6,192 nucleotides of DNA from the NCBI GenBank assembly GCA_947573745.1, contig CANPGX010000063.1:1-6192 (forward strand), read 5' to 3'. A program made the translations under genes and the position numbers. Below the pieces are notes generated by a model that saw only the letters and a program-made list of their open reading frames with translations, did not search any database and had not been told where the DNA came from. Source of the DNA: an uncultured Erysipelotrichaceae bacterium. GTDB lineage: Bacteria > Bacillota_I > Bacilli_A > Erysipelotrichales > Coprobacillaceae. Each line of letters begins with the position of its first letter. Positions within the stretch are counted from its first letter, which is position 1. This document shows positions 1-5,780 of this stretch, one piece after another.

Positions 1-609
1 TTATTAGGGGAAGATTTTATTCATGGAGATAGCTGTGCAATGATCTTAGGGGATAATATTTTTCATGGCCATGGTTTAGATAAAAGATTAAAGAAAGCCA
101 CTCATAAGAAATGTGGTGCGACTGTTTTTGGATATTATGTAGATGATCCTGAACGCTTTGGTGTTGCAGAATTCGATGATCAAGGTAAGGTGATTTCTTT
201 AGAAGAAAAACCAAAGCATCCTAAGTCTCATTATGCAGTGACAGGATTGTATTTTTATGATGAACGCGTTGTCGAGTTTGCTAAAAAAATCCGTCCAAGT
301 GCACGTGGTGAACTTGAAATTACAGATTTAAATCGTCTTTACCTAGAAGATAAAAGTCTAGAAGTGACTCTTTTAGGACAAGGCTTTACATGGTTAGATA
401 CGGGAACACATGAATCTTTAGTTGATGCCACCAATTTTGTGAAAACGATTGAGACACATTCTCATCGAAAAGTGGCATGTTTGGAAGAAATCGCTTATTT
501 AAATGGTTGGATTTCGAAGGAAGAACTAGAAAAAGCATGTGAACTTTATAAGAAAAATCAGTATGGACAGTATTTAAAAGATGTTTTAGAAGGGAAGTAT
601 ATTGATTAA
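1..609 (+). CDS. rmlA: Glucose-1-phosphate thymidylyltransferase RmlA, C-terminal part (5' end outside window)
   Basis: This enzyme joins glucose-1-phosphate to dTTP, giving dTDP-glucose and pyrophosphate. It is the first step of dTDP-L-rhamnose synthesis and is cytosolic. The frame is open from base 1, so the gene enters from the left; 202 residues are visible. Full-length family members have about 290, so roughly 90 N-terminal residues, including the GxGxRLxP-type nucleotide loop, lie outside. Visible marks (numbered from the first codon) are MILGDNIFHG at 14-23 with the metal-binding Asp18, the EKP motif at 69-71, GELEITDLN at about 103-111, and WLDTGTHESL from about 131 with the second metal-binding Asp133. 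The helical tail typical of the allosteric region follows. The ATG at 40 is internal, since conserved sequence continues upstream of it. The TAA stop directly abuts the rmlC start. Identity is very secure. Confidence 0.96.
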   Translation, partial: LLGEDFIHGDSCAMILGDNIFHGHGLDKRLKKATHKKCGATVFGYYVDDPERFGVAEFDDQGKVISLEEKPKHPKSHYAVTGLYFYDERVVEFAKKIRPSARGELEITDLNRLYLEDKSLEVTLLGQGFTWLDTGTHESLVDATNFVKTIETHSHRKVACLEEIAYLNGWISKEELEKACELYKKNQYGQYLKDVLEGKYID

Positions 610-1185
610 ATGAAAGTCATGGAAACAGATATCCCAGGATTATTGATTATTGAAACAGATGTATTTGGTGATCATCGAGGATATTTTACAGAAACTTACA
701 ATCAACCCAAGTACCAAGCGATGGGTATTGATGTTGAATTTGTGCAAGATAATATGTCTTTTAGTGCACAAAAAGGGACACTCAGAGGACTCCATTGGCA
801 AAATCCTCCTTATGCACAGTCAAAACTCGTTTCTTGTACAAGAGGAAGAGTGATTGATGTGGCTGTCGATATTAGAAAAGGAAGTCCTACTTATGGAAAG
901 TGGGTAGCTACAGAACTGAGTGCAGAAAATCATCGTCAGTTTTTTATTCCGCAAGGCTTTGCCCATGGTTTTTTGACGTTGAGTGAAAATGTGGAATTTC
1001 GCTATAAAGTAGACCATGTTTATCATAAAGATTCAGAAGGAAATATGCGTTATGATGATCCAACCGTTCATGTAGACTGGGGACGATTATTAGAAGGTAT
1101 AGAACCTATTTTAAGTGAGAAAGATAAGAATGGTCCCTATTTAGAAGAAGCTAAAAATAATTTTGTATATGAAGGAGATAAGTAA
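610..1185 (+). CDS. rmlC: dTDP-4-dehydrorhamnose 3,5-epimerase RmlC
   Basis: This enzyme epimerises C3 and C5 of dTDP-4-keto-6-deoxy-D-glucose to give dTDP-4-keto-L-rhamnose, the third pathway step. At 191 residues it is complete and of normal length for this cupin-fold homodimer. The core motif LRGLHWQ (58-64) carries the catalytic-base His62, and Lys72 follows in QSKLVSCTRG. DVAVDIRKGSPTYGKW (83-98) is the family hallmark. FFIPQGFAHGFLTLSE (111-126) holds His119, and Tyr132 is the probable catalytic acid. PILSEKD (166-172) ends with the Asp usually paired with the catalytic His. The ATG at 610 follows the rmlA stop with no gap, and a purine-rich AGAAGGGAAG lies about 12 nt upstream. The in-frame ATG at 619 would remove residues conserved in the family (MKV.ET.IPG). 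Translation is probably coupled to rmlA. Confidence 0.96.
   Translation: MKVMETDIPGLLIIETDVFGDHRGYFTETYNQPKYQAMGIDVEFVQDNMSFSAQKGTLRGLHWQNPPYAQSKLVSCTRGRVIDVAVDIRKGSPTYGKWVATELSAENHRQFFIPQGFAHGFLTLSENVEFRYKVDHVYHKDSEGNMRYDDPTVHVDWGRLLEGIEPILSEKDKNGPYLEEAKNNFVYEGDK
1172..1177 (+). promoter_or_regulatory. Ribosome binding site deciding the rmlB start
   Basis: AAGGAG lies 9 nt before the ATG at 1187 and inside the last codons of rmlC. It supports that ATG over the upstream in-frame TTG at 1163, which would add eight residues (MYMKEISK) not expected in RmlB. Confidence 0.8.
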
Positions 1186-1186
1186 G

Positions 1187-2221
1187 ATGAAATTTTTGGT
1201 CACAGGTGGTGCAGGGTTTATTGGTGGAAACTTTATCCATTACATGGTTAATCAATATCCAGAAGATGAGTTTGTTAATTTAGATTTATTGACTTATGCT
1301 GGCAATCTTGAGACATGTAAACCGGTGGAAGGAAAACCTAATTATCATTTTGTTAAAGGGGATATTGCCGATAGAGACTTTATTTTTAATTTATTTGCCA
1401 AAGAAAAATTTGATGTCGTTGTCAATTTTGCCGCAGAAAGTCATGTAGATCGTAGTATTGAAGATCCAGAGAGTTTTGTAAGAACGAATGTTATGGGGAC
1501 GACAACCTTATTAGATGCTTGTAAAGAATACGGAATTCAAAGATACCATCAAGTATCAACAGATGAAGTTTATGGGGATCTACCATTAGATCGTCCAGAT
1601 TTATTTTTTACTGAAACAACGCCATTACATACATCAAGTCCATATAGTTCTTCAAAAGCTGCTGCTGATTTATTTGTATTGGCTTATCATCGTACTTTTG
1701 GCTTACCTGTGACGATTAGTCGTTGTTCAAATAACTATGGACCATATCACTTCCCAGAAAAATTAATTCCTTTGATGATTTCACGTGCATTGGCTGATGA
1801 ATCCTTACCTGTTTATGGCACAGGAGAGAATGTGAGAGATTGGCTTCATGTTTATGATCATTGTGTAGCGATTGATTTGATCGTTCGTCATGGCCGTGTT
1901 GGGGAAGTTTATAATGTCGGTGGACATAATGAAAAAACAAATTTAGAAGTCGTTAAAACCATTTTAAAGGCCTTGAATAAACCAGAATCATTAATTAAAT
2001 ATGTAAGTGATCGAAAAGGTCATGATTTAAGATATGCGATTGATCCTCATAAACTAGAGACTGAACTTGGTTGGAAACCAAAATATACTTTTGAGACAGG
2101 TATCCAACAAACGATTCAATGGTATTTAGAAAATAAAGATTGGTGGCAAAATATTCTTTCCGGAGAATATCAAAATTACTTTAAAAAGATGTATGTTGAT
2201 AAAGGAAGAGTGGAAGAATGA
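1187..2221 (+). CDS. rmlB: dTDP-glucose 4,6-dehydratase RmlB
   Basis: This NAD-dependent short-chain dehydrogenase-type enzyme converts dTDP-glucose to dTDP-4-keto-6-deoxyglucose, the second pathway step. The 344 residues match the usual 340-350. The N-terminus MKFLVTGGAGFIG has the Rossmann GGxGxxG at 7-13. The NLDLLTYAGN segment (31-40) binds the cofactor, and NFAAESHVDRS (80-90) is diagnostic. STDEVYG (124-130) provides the dehydratase triad Thr125-Asp126-Glu127, and SPYSSSK gives Tyr153 and Lys157 of the YxxxK pair. NNYGPYHFPEKLIP (182-195) and RDWLHVYDHC further on are typical of substrate binding. All key residues are present. It starts one base after the rmlC stop codon and overlaps rmlD by four bases. 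Confidence 0.97.
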   Translation: MKFLVTGGAGFIGGNFIHYMVNQYPEDEFVNLDLLTYAGNLETCKPVEGKPNYHFVKGDIADRDFIFNLFAKEKFDVVVNFAAESHVDRSIEDPESFVRTNVMGTTTLLDACKEYGIQRYHQVSTDEVYGDLPLDRPDLFFTETTPLHTSSPYSSSKAAADLFVLAYHRTFGLPVTISRCSNNYGPYHFPEKLIPLMISRALADESLPVYGTGENVRDWLHVYDHCVAIDLIVRHGRVGEVYNVGGHNEKTNLEVVKTILKALNKPESLIKYVSDRKGHDLRYAIDPHKLETELGWKPKYTFETGIQQTIQWYLENKDWWQNILSGEYQNYFKKMYVDKGRVEE

Positions 2222-3057
2222 TGAGAGTTCTTGTCACAGGTGTACATGGGCAATTAGGACATGATATTGTAGAAGAATGCACTAGAAGAAAGATAAAGGC
2301 TATTGGTGTTGATATTGAAGAAATGGATATTACCTGTGCTTCACAAGTTGAAAACATCATTCGTCAATCAAAGGTCGATGCAGTGATTCATTGTGCTGCT
2401 TTTACAGCTGTGGATAAGGCGGAAGATGAGGTTGAACTTTGTGGATTAGTCAATAAAACAGGTACAGAAAATATTGTTCATGTTTGTCAATCTTTGGATA
2501 TTCCTATCATGTATTTTTCAACAGATTATGTTTTTGATGGTACGGGTGATACACCTTGGATGGAATATGGAAAAAGAGCACCTTTAAATGTTTATGGCTT
2601 AACCAAATATGAAGGTGAATTAGCTGTTGAAAGTTACCCTAAACATTTTATTATTCGTATTTCATGGGTATTTGGCGTCAACGGGAATAATTTTATTAAG
2701 ACGATGCTTCGTTTAGGAAAAGAAAAAGGAAGAGTTAGTGTCGTTTATGATCAAATCGGTTCACCTACTTATACAGAAGACTTATCTAAATTAGTGGTTG
2801 ATATGATCCAAACAGATGCTTATGGGACATACCATGCTTCTAATCAAGGTTATTGTAGTTGGTACGAATTTGCTTGTGAGATCTTTAAACAAGCGCATTT
2901 AAATGTGGAGGTAACGCCTGTAAGTTCTTTGGAATTTGTTACGAAGGCAAAGCGCCCTAAAAATAGTCGTATGAATCAAACGGCATTAGATGACCATGGT
3001 TTTCATCGATTGCCAGACTGGCAAGATGCTTTACACAGATATTTAGAAAAGTTATAG
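2218..3057 (+). CDS. rmlD: dTDP-4-dehydrorhamnose reductase RmlD
   Basis: This NAD(P)H-dependent reductase makes dTDP-L-rhamnose, the last pathway step. It has 279 residues, at the short end of the normal 280-300. The Rossmann motif TGVHGQLG is at 7-14, HCAAFTAVDKAE at 58-69 and STDYVFDG at 101-108. The catalytic YxxxK is Tyr126-Lys130 within NVYGLTK. A GSPTYTEDL substrate-side motif and a C-terminal KRPKNSRMN motif are both typical of RmlD. The first ATG (2218) overlaps the rmlB stop in an ATGA; a second ATG at 2221 would shorten the protein by one residue, and the sequence does not decide between them. AAGGAAGAG lies 8-11 nt upstream. The stop is followed at once by a terminator, so this is the last gene of its transcription unit. 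Confidence 0.96.
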   Translation: MMRVLVTGVHGQLGHDIVEECTRRKIKAIGVDIEEMDITCASQVENIIRQSKVDAVIHCAAFTAVDKAEDEVELCGLVNKTGTENIVHVCQSLDIPIMYFSTDYVFDGTGDTPWMEYGKRAPLNVYGLTKYEGELAVESYPKHFIIRISWVFGVNGNNFIKTMLRLGKEKGRVSVVYDQIGSPTYTEDLSKLVVDMIQTDAYGTYHASNQGYCSWYEFACEIFKQAHLNVEVTPVSSLEFVTKAKRPKNSRMNQTALDDHGFHRLPDWQDALHRYLEKL

Positions 3058-3059
3058 TT

Positions 3060-3088
3060 ATCCATATCGTCATGATATGGATTTTTTT
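3060..3088 (+). terminator. Intrinsic terminator after rmlD
   Basis: A perfect 9-bp inverted repeat (ATCCATATC at 3060-3068, GATATGGAT at 3074-3082) with a 5-nt loop runs into seven T (3082-3088). It starts two bases after the rmlD stop. The minus strand has no matching T tract, so termination is expected for + strand transcripts only. The stem is AT-rich, so some read-through into the glycosyltransferase genes is possible. Confidence 0.9.
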
Positions 3089-3145
3089 ATTGAAATAGTT
3101 GATAATTCAAAAAAATGGAAGAAGTGAGAAAATTTGTTAAAAGGG

Positions 3146-3174
3146 TTTAAGAAGATGTGTTTTTATGGTATTAT
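3146..3174 (+). promoter_or_regulatory. Possible extended -10 promoter for the glycosyltransferase genes
   Basis: TGGTATTAT (3166-3174) matches an extended -10 element (TGn then TATTAT, 5 of 6 to consensus). A weak -35 candidate, TTTAAG (3146-3151, 3 of 6), stands 17 bp upstream. It lies between the rmlD terminator and the next gene, where a new promoter would be expected, and would give a leader of about 95 nt. AT-rich DNA yields such matches by chance, so this is tentative. Confidence 0.35.
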
Positions 3175-3260
3175 TTTTAAGAGTGTCTATATGGTGAGAA
3201 AACGTTTTACCCATCGTTATCAAGAGATATTCTATGGATTTGATGAACGTATATTTATTG

Positions 3261-3269
3261 AGGAAAGGG
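3261..3269 (+). promoter_or_regulatory. Ribosome binding site for the DUF1972 glycosyltransferase
   Basis: AGGAAAGGG ends 6 nt before the ATG at 3276. It picks that start over in-frame ATGs at 3234 and 3243. The chosen start gives MKNIFIIGSKG, the normal N-terminus of this family. Confidence 0.7.
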
Positions 3270-3275
3270 AAATGT

Positions 3276-3716
3276 ATGAAAAATATTTTCATTATCGGGT
3301 CAAAAGGTATCCCTGCAAACTATGGTGGATTTGAAACTTTTGTAGATGAGTTAGTTTCTAGAAAGGTTGATCCAAATATTCAATATCACGTTTCTTGCTT
3401 ATCAGATAATGATAGAGAATGGACTTATCATAGTGCTCATTGTTTTAATGTCAAAGTGCCTTCTATTGGACCTGCAAAAGCTGTTTATTATGATATAGCA
3501 GCATTGAAATATTGTATCCAATATATTAAAAAGCACGCATTAAAAGATGCTTTGGTTTACATCTTGGCTTGCCGAATTGGGCCTTTTGTAGGGAAATATG
3601 TGAAGCAGCTTCATCAATTGGGTTGTCTTGTTTATGTCAATCCAGATGGACATGAATGGAAAAGGGCTAATGGAATTATTTTATTCGTCAGTATTGGAAA
3701 GTTTCTGAAAAATTGA
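3276..3716 (+). CDS. N-terminal fragment of the split DUF1972 glycosyltransferase
   Basis: If the frameshift is real, this frame makes a 146-residue product. Residues 1-131 are authentic family sequence covering most of the N-terminal, acceptor-side Rossmann domain. These include the glycine-rich first loop (GSKGIPANYGG, 8-18) and VNPDGHEWKRA (121-131). Residues 132-146 are an out-of-frame tail. It lacks the last strand of the N-domain and the whole donor-binding domain, so alone it should be inactive. Confidence 0.6.
   Translation: MKNIFIIGSKGIPANYGGFETFVDELVSRKVDPNIQYHVSCLSDNDREWTYHSAHCFNVKVPSIGPAKAVYYDIAALKYCIQYIKKHALKDALVYILACRIGPFVGKYVKQLHQLGCLVYVNPDGHEWKRANGIILFVSIGKFLKN
3669..3670 (+). 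other. Probable one-base deletion (frameshift site)
   Basis: Between GCT (Ala131) and TGG, the start of the family-conserved WN..IR.YWK segment, only two bases (AA) remain where a Lys codon is expected. The site is not a long homopolymer or a tandem repeat, so slipped-strand phase variation is unlikely. A programmed -1 shift anywhere upstream of it would run into the TAA at 3668-3670. Confidence 0.8.
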
Positions 3717-4429
3717 TGGTGAAACATGCGGATTTATTGATCTGTGATTCTAAAAATATTGAAAGATACATTCAAGAAGATTACGCTTTGTATCATCCAA
3801 AAACAACTTTTATCGCTTATGGGGCGGATACTTCAAAATCATTATTGAAGGATGATGATGAAAAACTTCTTCATTGGTACGAAGAGAAACATATCAAGGC
3901 TAAGGAATATTATTTAGTTGTAGGAAGATTTGTTCCTGAAAATAATTATGAAACAATGCTTAAAGAATATATGAAATCGAAGACAAATAAGGATTTTGTC
4001 CTTATCACCAATGTTGAAAAAAACAAGTTTTATGATGCATTAAAGGAAAAAACGCATTTTGATCAAGATCCAAGAATCAAATTTGTGGGAACTGTCTATG
4101 ATCAACAGCTTTTAAAAAAGATTAGAGAGAACGCTTATGGTTATTTACATGGTCATGAAGTGGGTGGAACAAACCCATCGTTATTAGAGGCCTTAGCGAC
4201 AACAGATTTAAATCTTTTATTAGATGTTGGCTTTAATAGAGAAGTCGGGGAAGACGGTGCAATGTACTGGTCAAAAGAAGCAGGAGACTTAGCTCATTTA
4301 TTGGATACAGTAGATGTATTGGAAGAAGAGGATATCAAGGCACTTTCTAAAAGAGCTCGTAAGAGAATAGATGAGGCTTACAGTTGGAATTTTATTGTAG
4401 ATAAATATGAGGAGATATTAAAAAAATAG
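3716..4429 (+). CDS. C-terminal fragment of the split DUF1972 glycosyltransferase
   Basis: This frame gives 237 residues from the ATG at 3716 (a TTG at 3713 adds one). It begins at MVKHADLLICDS, the end of the N-domain, and holds the complete C-terminal nucleotide-sugar domain. That domain includes LVVGRFVPENNYE, the HGHEVGGTNPSLLEALA donor-binding block and DVGFNREVGEDG. The ATG overlaps the upstream stop as TGATG, an arrangement that permits re-initiation. However, no good ribosome binding site precedes it; the nearest candidate, GGAAAG at 3696-3701, is 14 nt away. The conserved stretch between A131 and L147 would be absent from both fragments. Confidence 0.6.
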   Translation: MVKHADLLICDSKNIERYIQEDYALYHPKTTFIAYGADTSKSLLKDDDEKLLHWYEEKHIKAKEYYLVVGRFVPENNYETMLKEYMKSKTNKDFVLITNVEKNKFYDALKEKTHFDQDPRIKFVGTVYDQQLLKKIRENAYGYLHGHEVGGTNPSLLEALATTDLNLLLDVGFNREVGEDGAMYWSKEAGDLAHLLDTVDVLEEEDIKALSKRARKRIDEAYSWNFIVDKYEEILKK

Positions 4430-4430
4430 T

Positions 4431-5780
4431 ATGCGAATATTACATTATTTTCTAGGTTTCCCCCCTTACAGAAGTGGTGGATTGACAAGGTATGCATATA
4501 GTTTGATGACTTCTCAGTCTAAGCGTGGCGATGTTGTTTTTGGATTATGGCCGGGACGGATGAACGGACTTTCTTATACTAGAATTATCCGACATAAAGA
4601 CATCCAAGAAGTTCAAAATTATGAAATAGTGAATCCTTTACCTGTTCCTTTAGATGAAGGTATTAAAGATCCTCAAGAATTTATGAAAACAGGTTCTAAA
4701 GAAGTATGGATAACATTTTTAAAAAATAAGAACATAGATATTATACACGTACATACTTTAATGGGATTATATAAAGAATTTTTAGAAGCAGCCAATGAAT
4801 TGCATATCAGGCTTATTTTTACAACACATGACTATTTTGGGTTATGTCCGAAAGTTATTTTGTATCATGATGATCAGGTTTGCCAATGTCATCATGATTA
4901 TCATGATTGTATTCAATGTAATGAAACGGCTTTATCGATAACGAAAATAAAACTACTTCAATCACCTTTATATCGTTGTATTAAAGATACTTCTTTAATA
5001 AAAATATTGAGACAAAAACATAGAAAATCATTTTTTTCAGAAGAAACACAAAATTTAAAGCAAAGTCAAAAAGATACAGATAAGTTATGCTTAGCATATG
5101 CATTGTTAGAACAGTATTATGTTTCTATGCTTTTAAAATTTGATTTAATTCATTTTAATTCAGAATTAGCTAAATCAATTTATATGCAATATGTTACTCC
5201 TAACAATTGGCAGGTTTTATCGATTACACATCAAGATATTTCAGACCATCGAGATTTGAAGAACATACCTTCTGATATGTTGCGTTTCACCTGTTTAGCA
5301 CCAGCTAAATCATTTAAAGGATTTAAAGTTATCAAGCATGTTTTTGATCATTTATGGTCTGTAGGAAGGAGAGATTTTATACTTAATCTATTTGGTCAAG
5401 TAGATGAAAGTTCTCCTTATATGAACATTGAAAAAGTAGGATTTACCCAAGCCCAATTACCACAAATTATGCAACATACAGATGTTGTTTTGGCGCCCAG
5501 TGTTTGGTATGAAACTTTTGGATTTACAGTATTGGAAGCTTTGAGTTATGGGGTACCAGTAATCGTGAGTCATCATGTGGGAGCAAAGGACATAATTGGT
5601 CAGGCAGGTATTATTGTTGAAGCGGGATCTGAAGAAAGTTTCTATGATGCAATAGAAGGTTTGACAAAAGAAAAAATTCAATATTTAAAAGATAAAGTCA
5701 AAGAAGTTGATATTAAAACATGGGATATCTTTTTGAAACAAAATGATCAGTTATATAAAGGGGAGGAGGAAATTTCTTGA
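4431..5780 (+). CDS. GT4-family glycosyltransferase
   Basis: This is a cytosolic or membrane-associated retaining GT-B transferase that probably adds one sugar to the lipid-linked repeat unit; donor and acceptor cannot be read from the sequence. It has 449 residues, longer than the usual 350-400. The N-domain opens MRILHYFLGFPPYRSGGLTRYAYSL, and IDIIHVHTLMGL (102-113) and FTTHDYFGLCP (130-140) follow. A Cys/His-rich loop (Cys139, 151, 153, 160, 163) comes next, then a lysine-rich, very AT-rich segment (about 165-235) that accounts for the extra length. The C-domain has LAPAKSFKGF (289-298) and the donor-site motif with Glu361 and Glu369 spaced as EX7E, followed by GVPVIVS. The start lies one base after the previous stop; the nearest Shine-Dalgarno (AGGAG, 4410-4414) is a long 16 nt away, suggesting coupled translation. 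No membrane segment was seen. Confidence 0.88.
   Translation: MRILHYFLGFPPYRSGGLTRYAYSLMTSQSKRGDVVFGLWPGRMNGLSYTRIIRHKDIQEVQNYEIVNPLPVPLDEGIKDPQEFMKTGSKEVWITFLKNKNIDIIHVHTLMGLYKEFLEAANELHIRLIFTTHDYFGLCPKVILYHDDQVCQCHHDYHDCIQCNETALSITKIKLLQSPLYRCIKDTSLIKILRQKHRKSFFSEETQNLKQSQKDTDKLCLAYALLEQYYVSMLLKFDLIHFNSELAKSIYMQYVTPNNWQVLSITHQDISDHRDLKNIPSDMLRFTCLAPAKSFKGFKVIKHVFDHLWSVGRRDFILNLFGQVDESSPYMNIEKVGFTQAQLPQIMQHTDVVLAPSVWYETFGFTVLEALSYGVPVIVSHHVGAKDIIGQAGIIVEAGSEESFYDAIEGLTKEKIQYLKDKVKEVDIKTWDIFLKQNDQLYKGEEEIS
4891..4908 (+). repeat. 9-bp perfect tandem duplication inside the GT4 gene
   Basis: ATCATGATT occurs twice in direct succession (4891-4899, 4900-4908). It is in frame, encoding the HHDYHDC part of the Cys/His-rich loop. 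Copy-number change would add or remove three residues without a frameshift. Confidence 0.75.
5761..5769 (+). promoter_or_regulatory. Strong ribosome binding site for a TTG start
   Basis: GGGAGGAGG, close to the anti-Shine-Dalgarno complement, ends 7 nt before TTG at 5777. It is the best ribosome binding site in the window. It sits within the last codons of the GT4 gene and is the main reason to place the next start at TTG. Confidence 0.8.

Larger units (their letters stand above)
3276..4429 (+). pseudogene. DUF1972-type glycosyltransferase (probable rhamnosyltransferase), split by a frameshift
   Basis: Members of this GT-B family include pneumococcal Cps2T/WchF and streptococcal RgpA/GacB, which transfer L-rhamnose from dTDP-rhamnose to a lipid-linked sugar at the cytoplasmic membrane face. 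The opening (IIGSKGIPANYGGFETFVDEL) and the late HGHEVGGTNPSLLEAL block are hallmarks of the family. Frame one runs through VNPDGHEWKRA, then gives 15 unrelated residues and stops at 3714-3716. The missing continuation WNYFIRQYWKVSEKLMVKHADLL is in another frame, from 3671. Restoring one base at 3669-3670 (GCT-AA-TGG read as Ala-Lys-Trp) gives an uninterrupted 384-residue protein of normal length. No other damage is visible, so this is a recent mutation or a sequencing error. Position beside rmlACBD fits use of dTDP-rhamnose. The rhamnose specificity is inferred, not shown. Confidence 0.85.

Noticed and set aside
17..214. Open frame on the minus strand opposite rmlA
   Set aside because: It lies wholly antisense to strongly conserved RmlA sequence and has no recognisable motif.
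650..853. 67-residue frame on the + strand inside rmlC
   Set aside because: It is an out-of-frame shadow of rmlC; the RmlC frame carries all catalytic motifs.
820..1026. Minus-strand frame opposite rmlC
   Set aside because: Antisense shadow with no motif.
1716..1940. Minus-strand frame opposite rmlB
   Set aside because: His-rich product is the complement of conserved RmlB codons, with no independent support.
3206..3234. Second promoter-like pair (TTTACC, 17 bp, TATTCT)
   Set aside because: Both boxes match only 4 of 6 and there is no TG extension. It is weaker than the candidate at 3146-3174 and expected by chance in AT-rich DNA.
3089..3275. Riboswitch, tRNA or small RNA in the spacer
   Set aside because: No cloverleaf, no recognisable aptamer core and no second hairpin with a T tract were seen.
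3669..3671. Phase variation by slippage at the frameshift
   Set aside because: Only two A's stand at the site and there is no tandem repeat to drive slippage.
3657..3672. Programmed ribosomal frameshifting as an explanation of the split glycosyltransferase
   Set aside because: No in-frame X XXY YYZ slippery heptamer is present. A -1 shift before 3668 meets TAA at 3668-3670, and homologues are encoded in one frame.
5457..5681. Minus-strand frame opposite the GT4 C-domain
   Set aside because: Antisense to the conserved EX7E region; a shadow.
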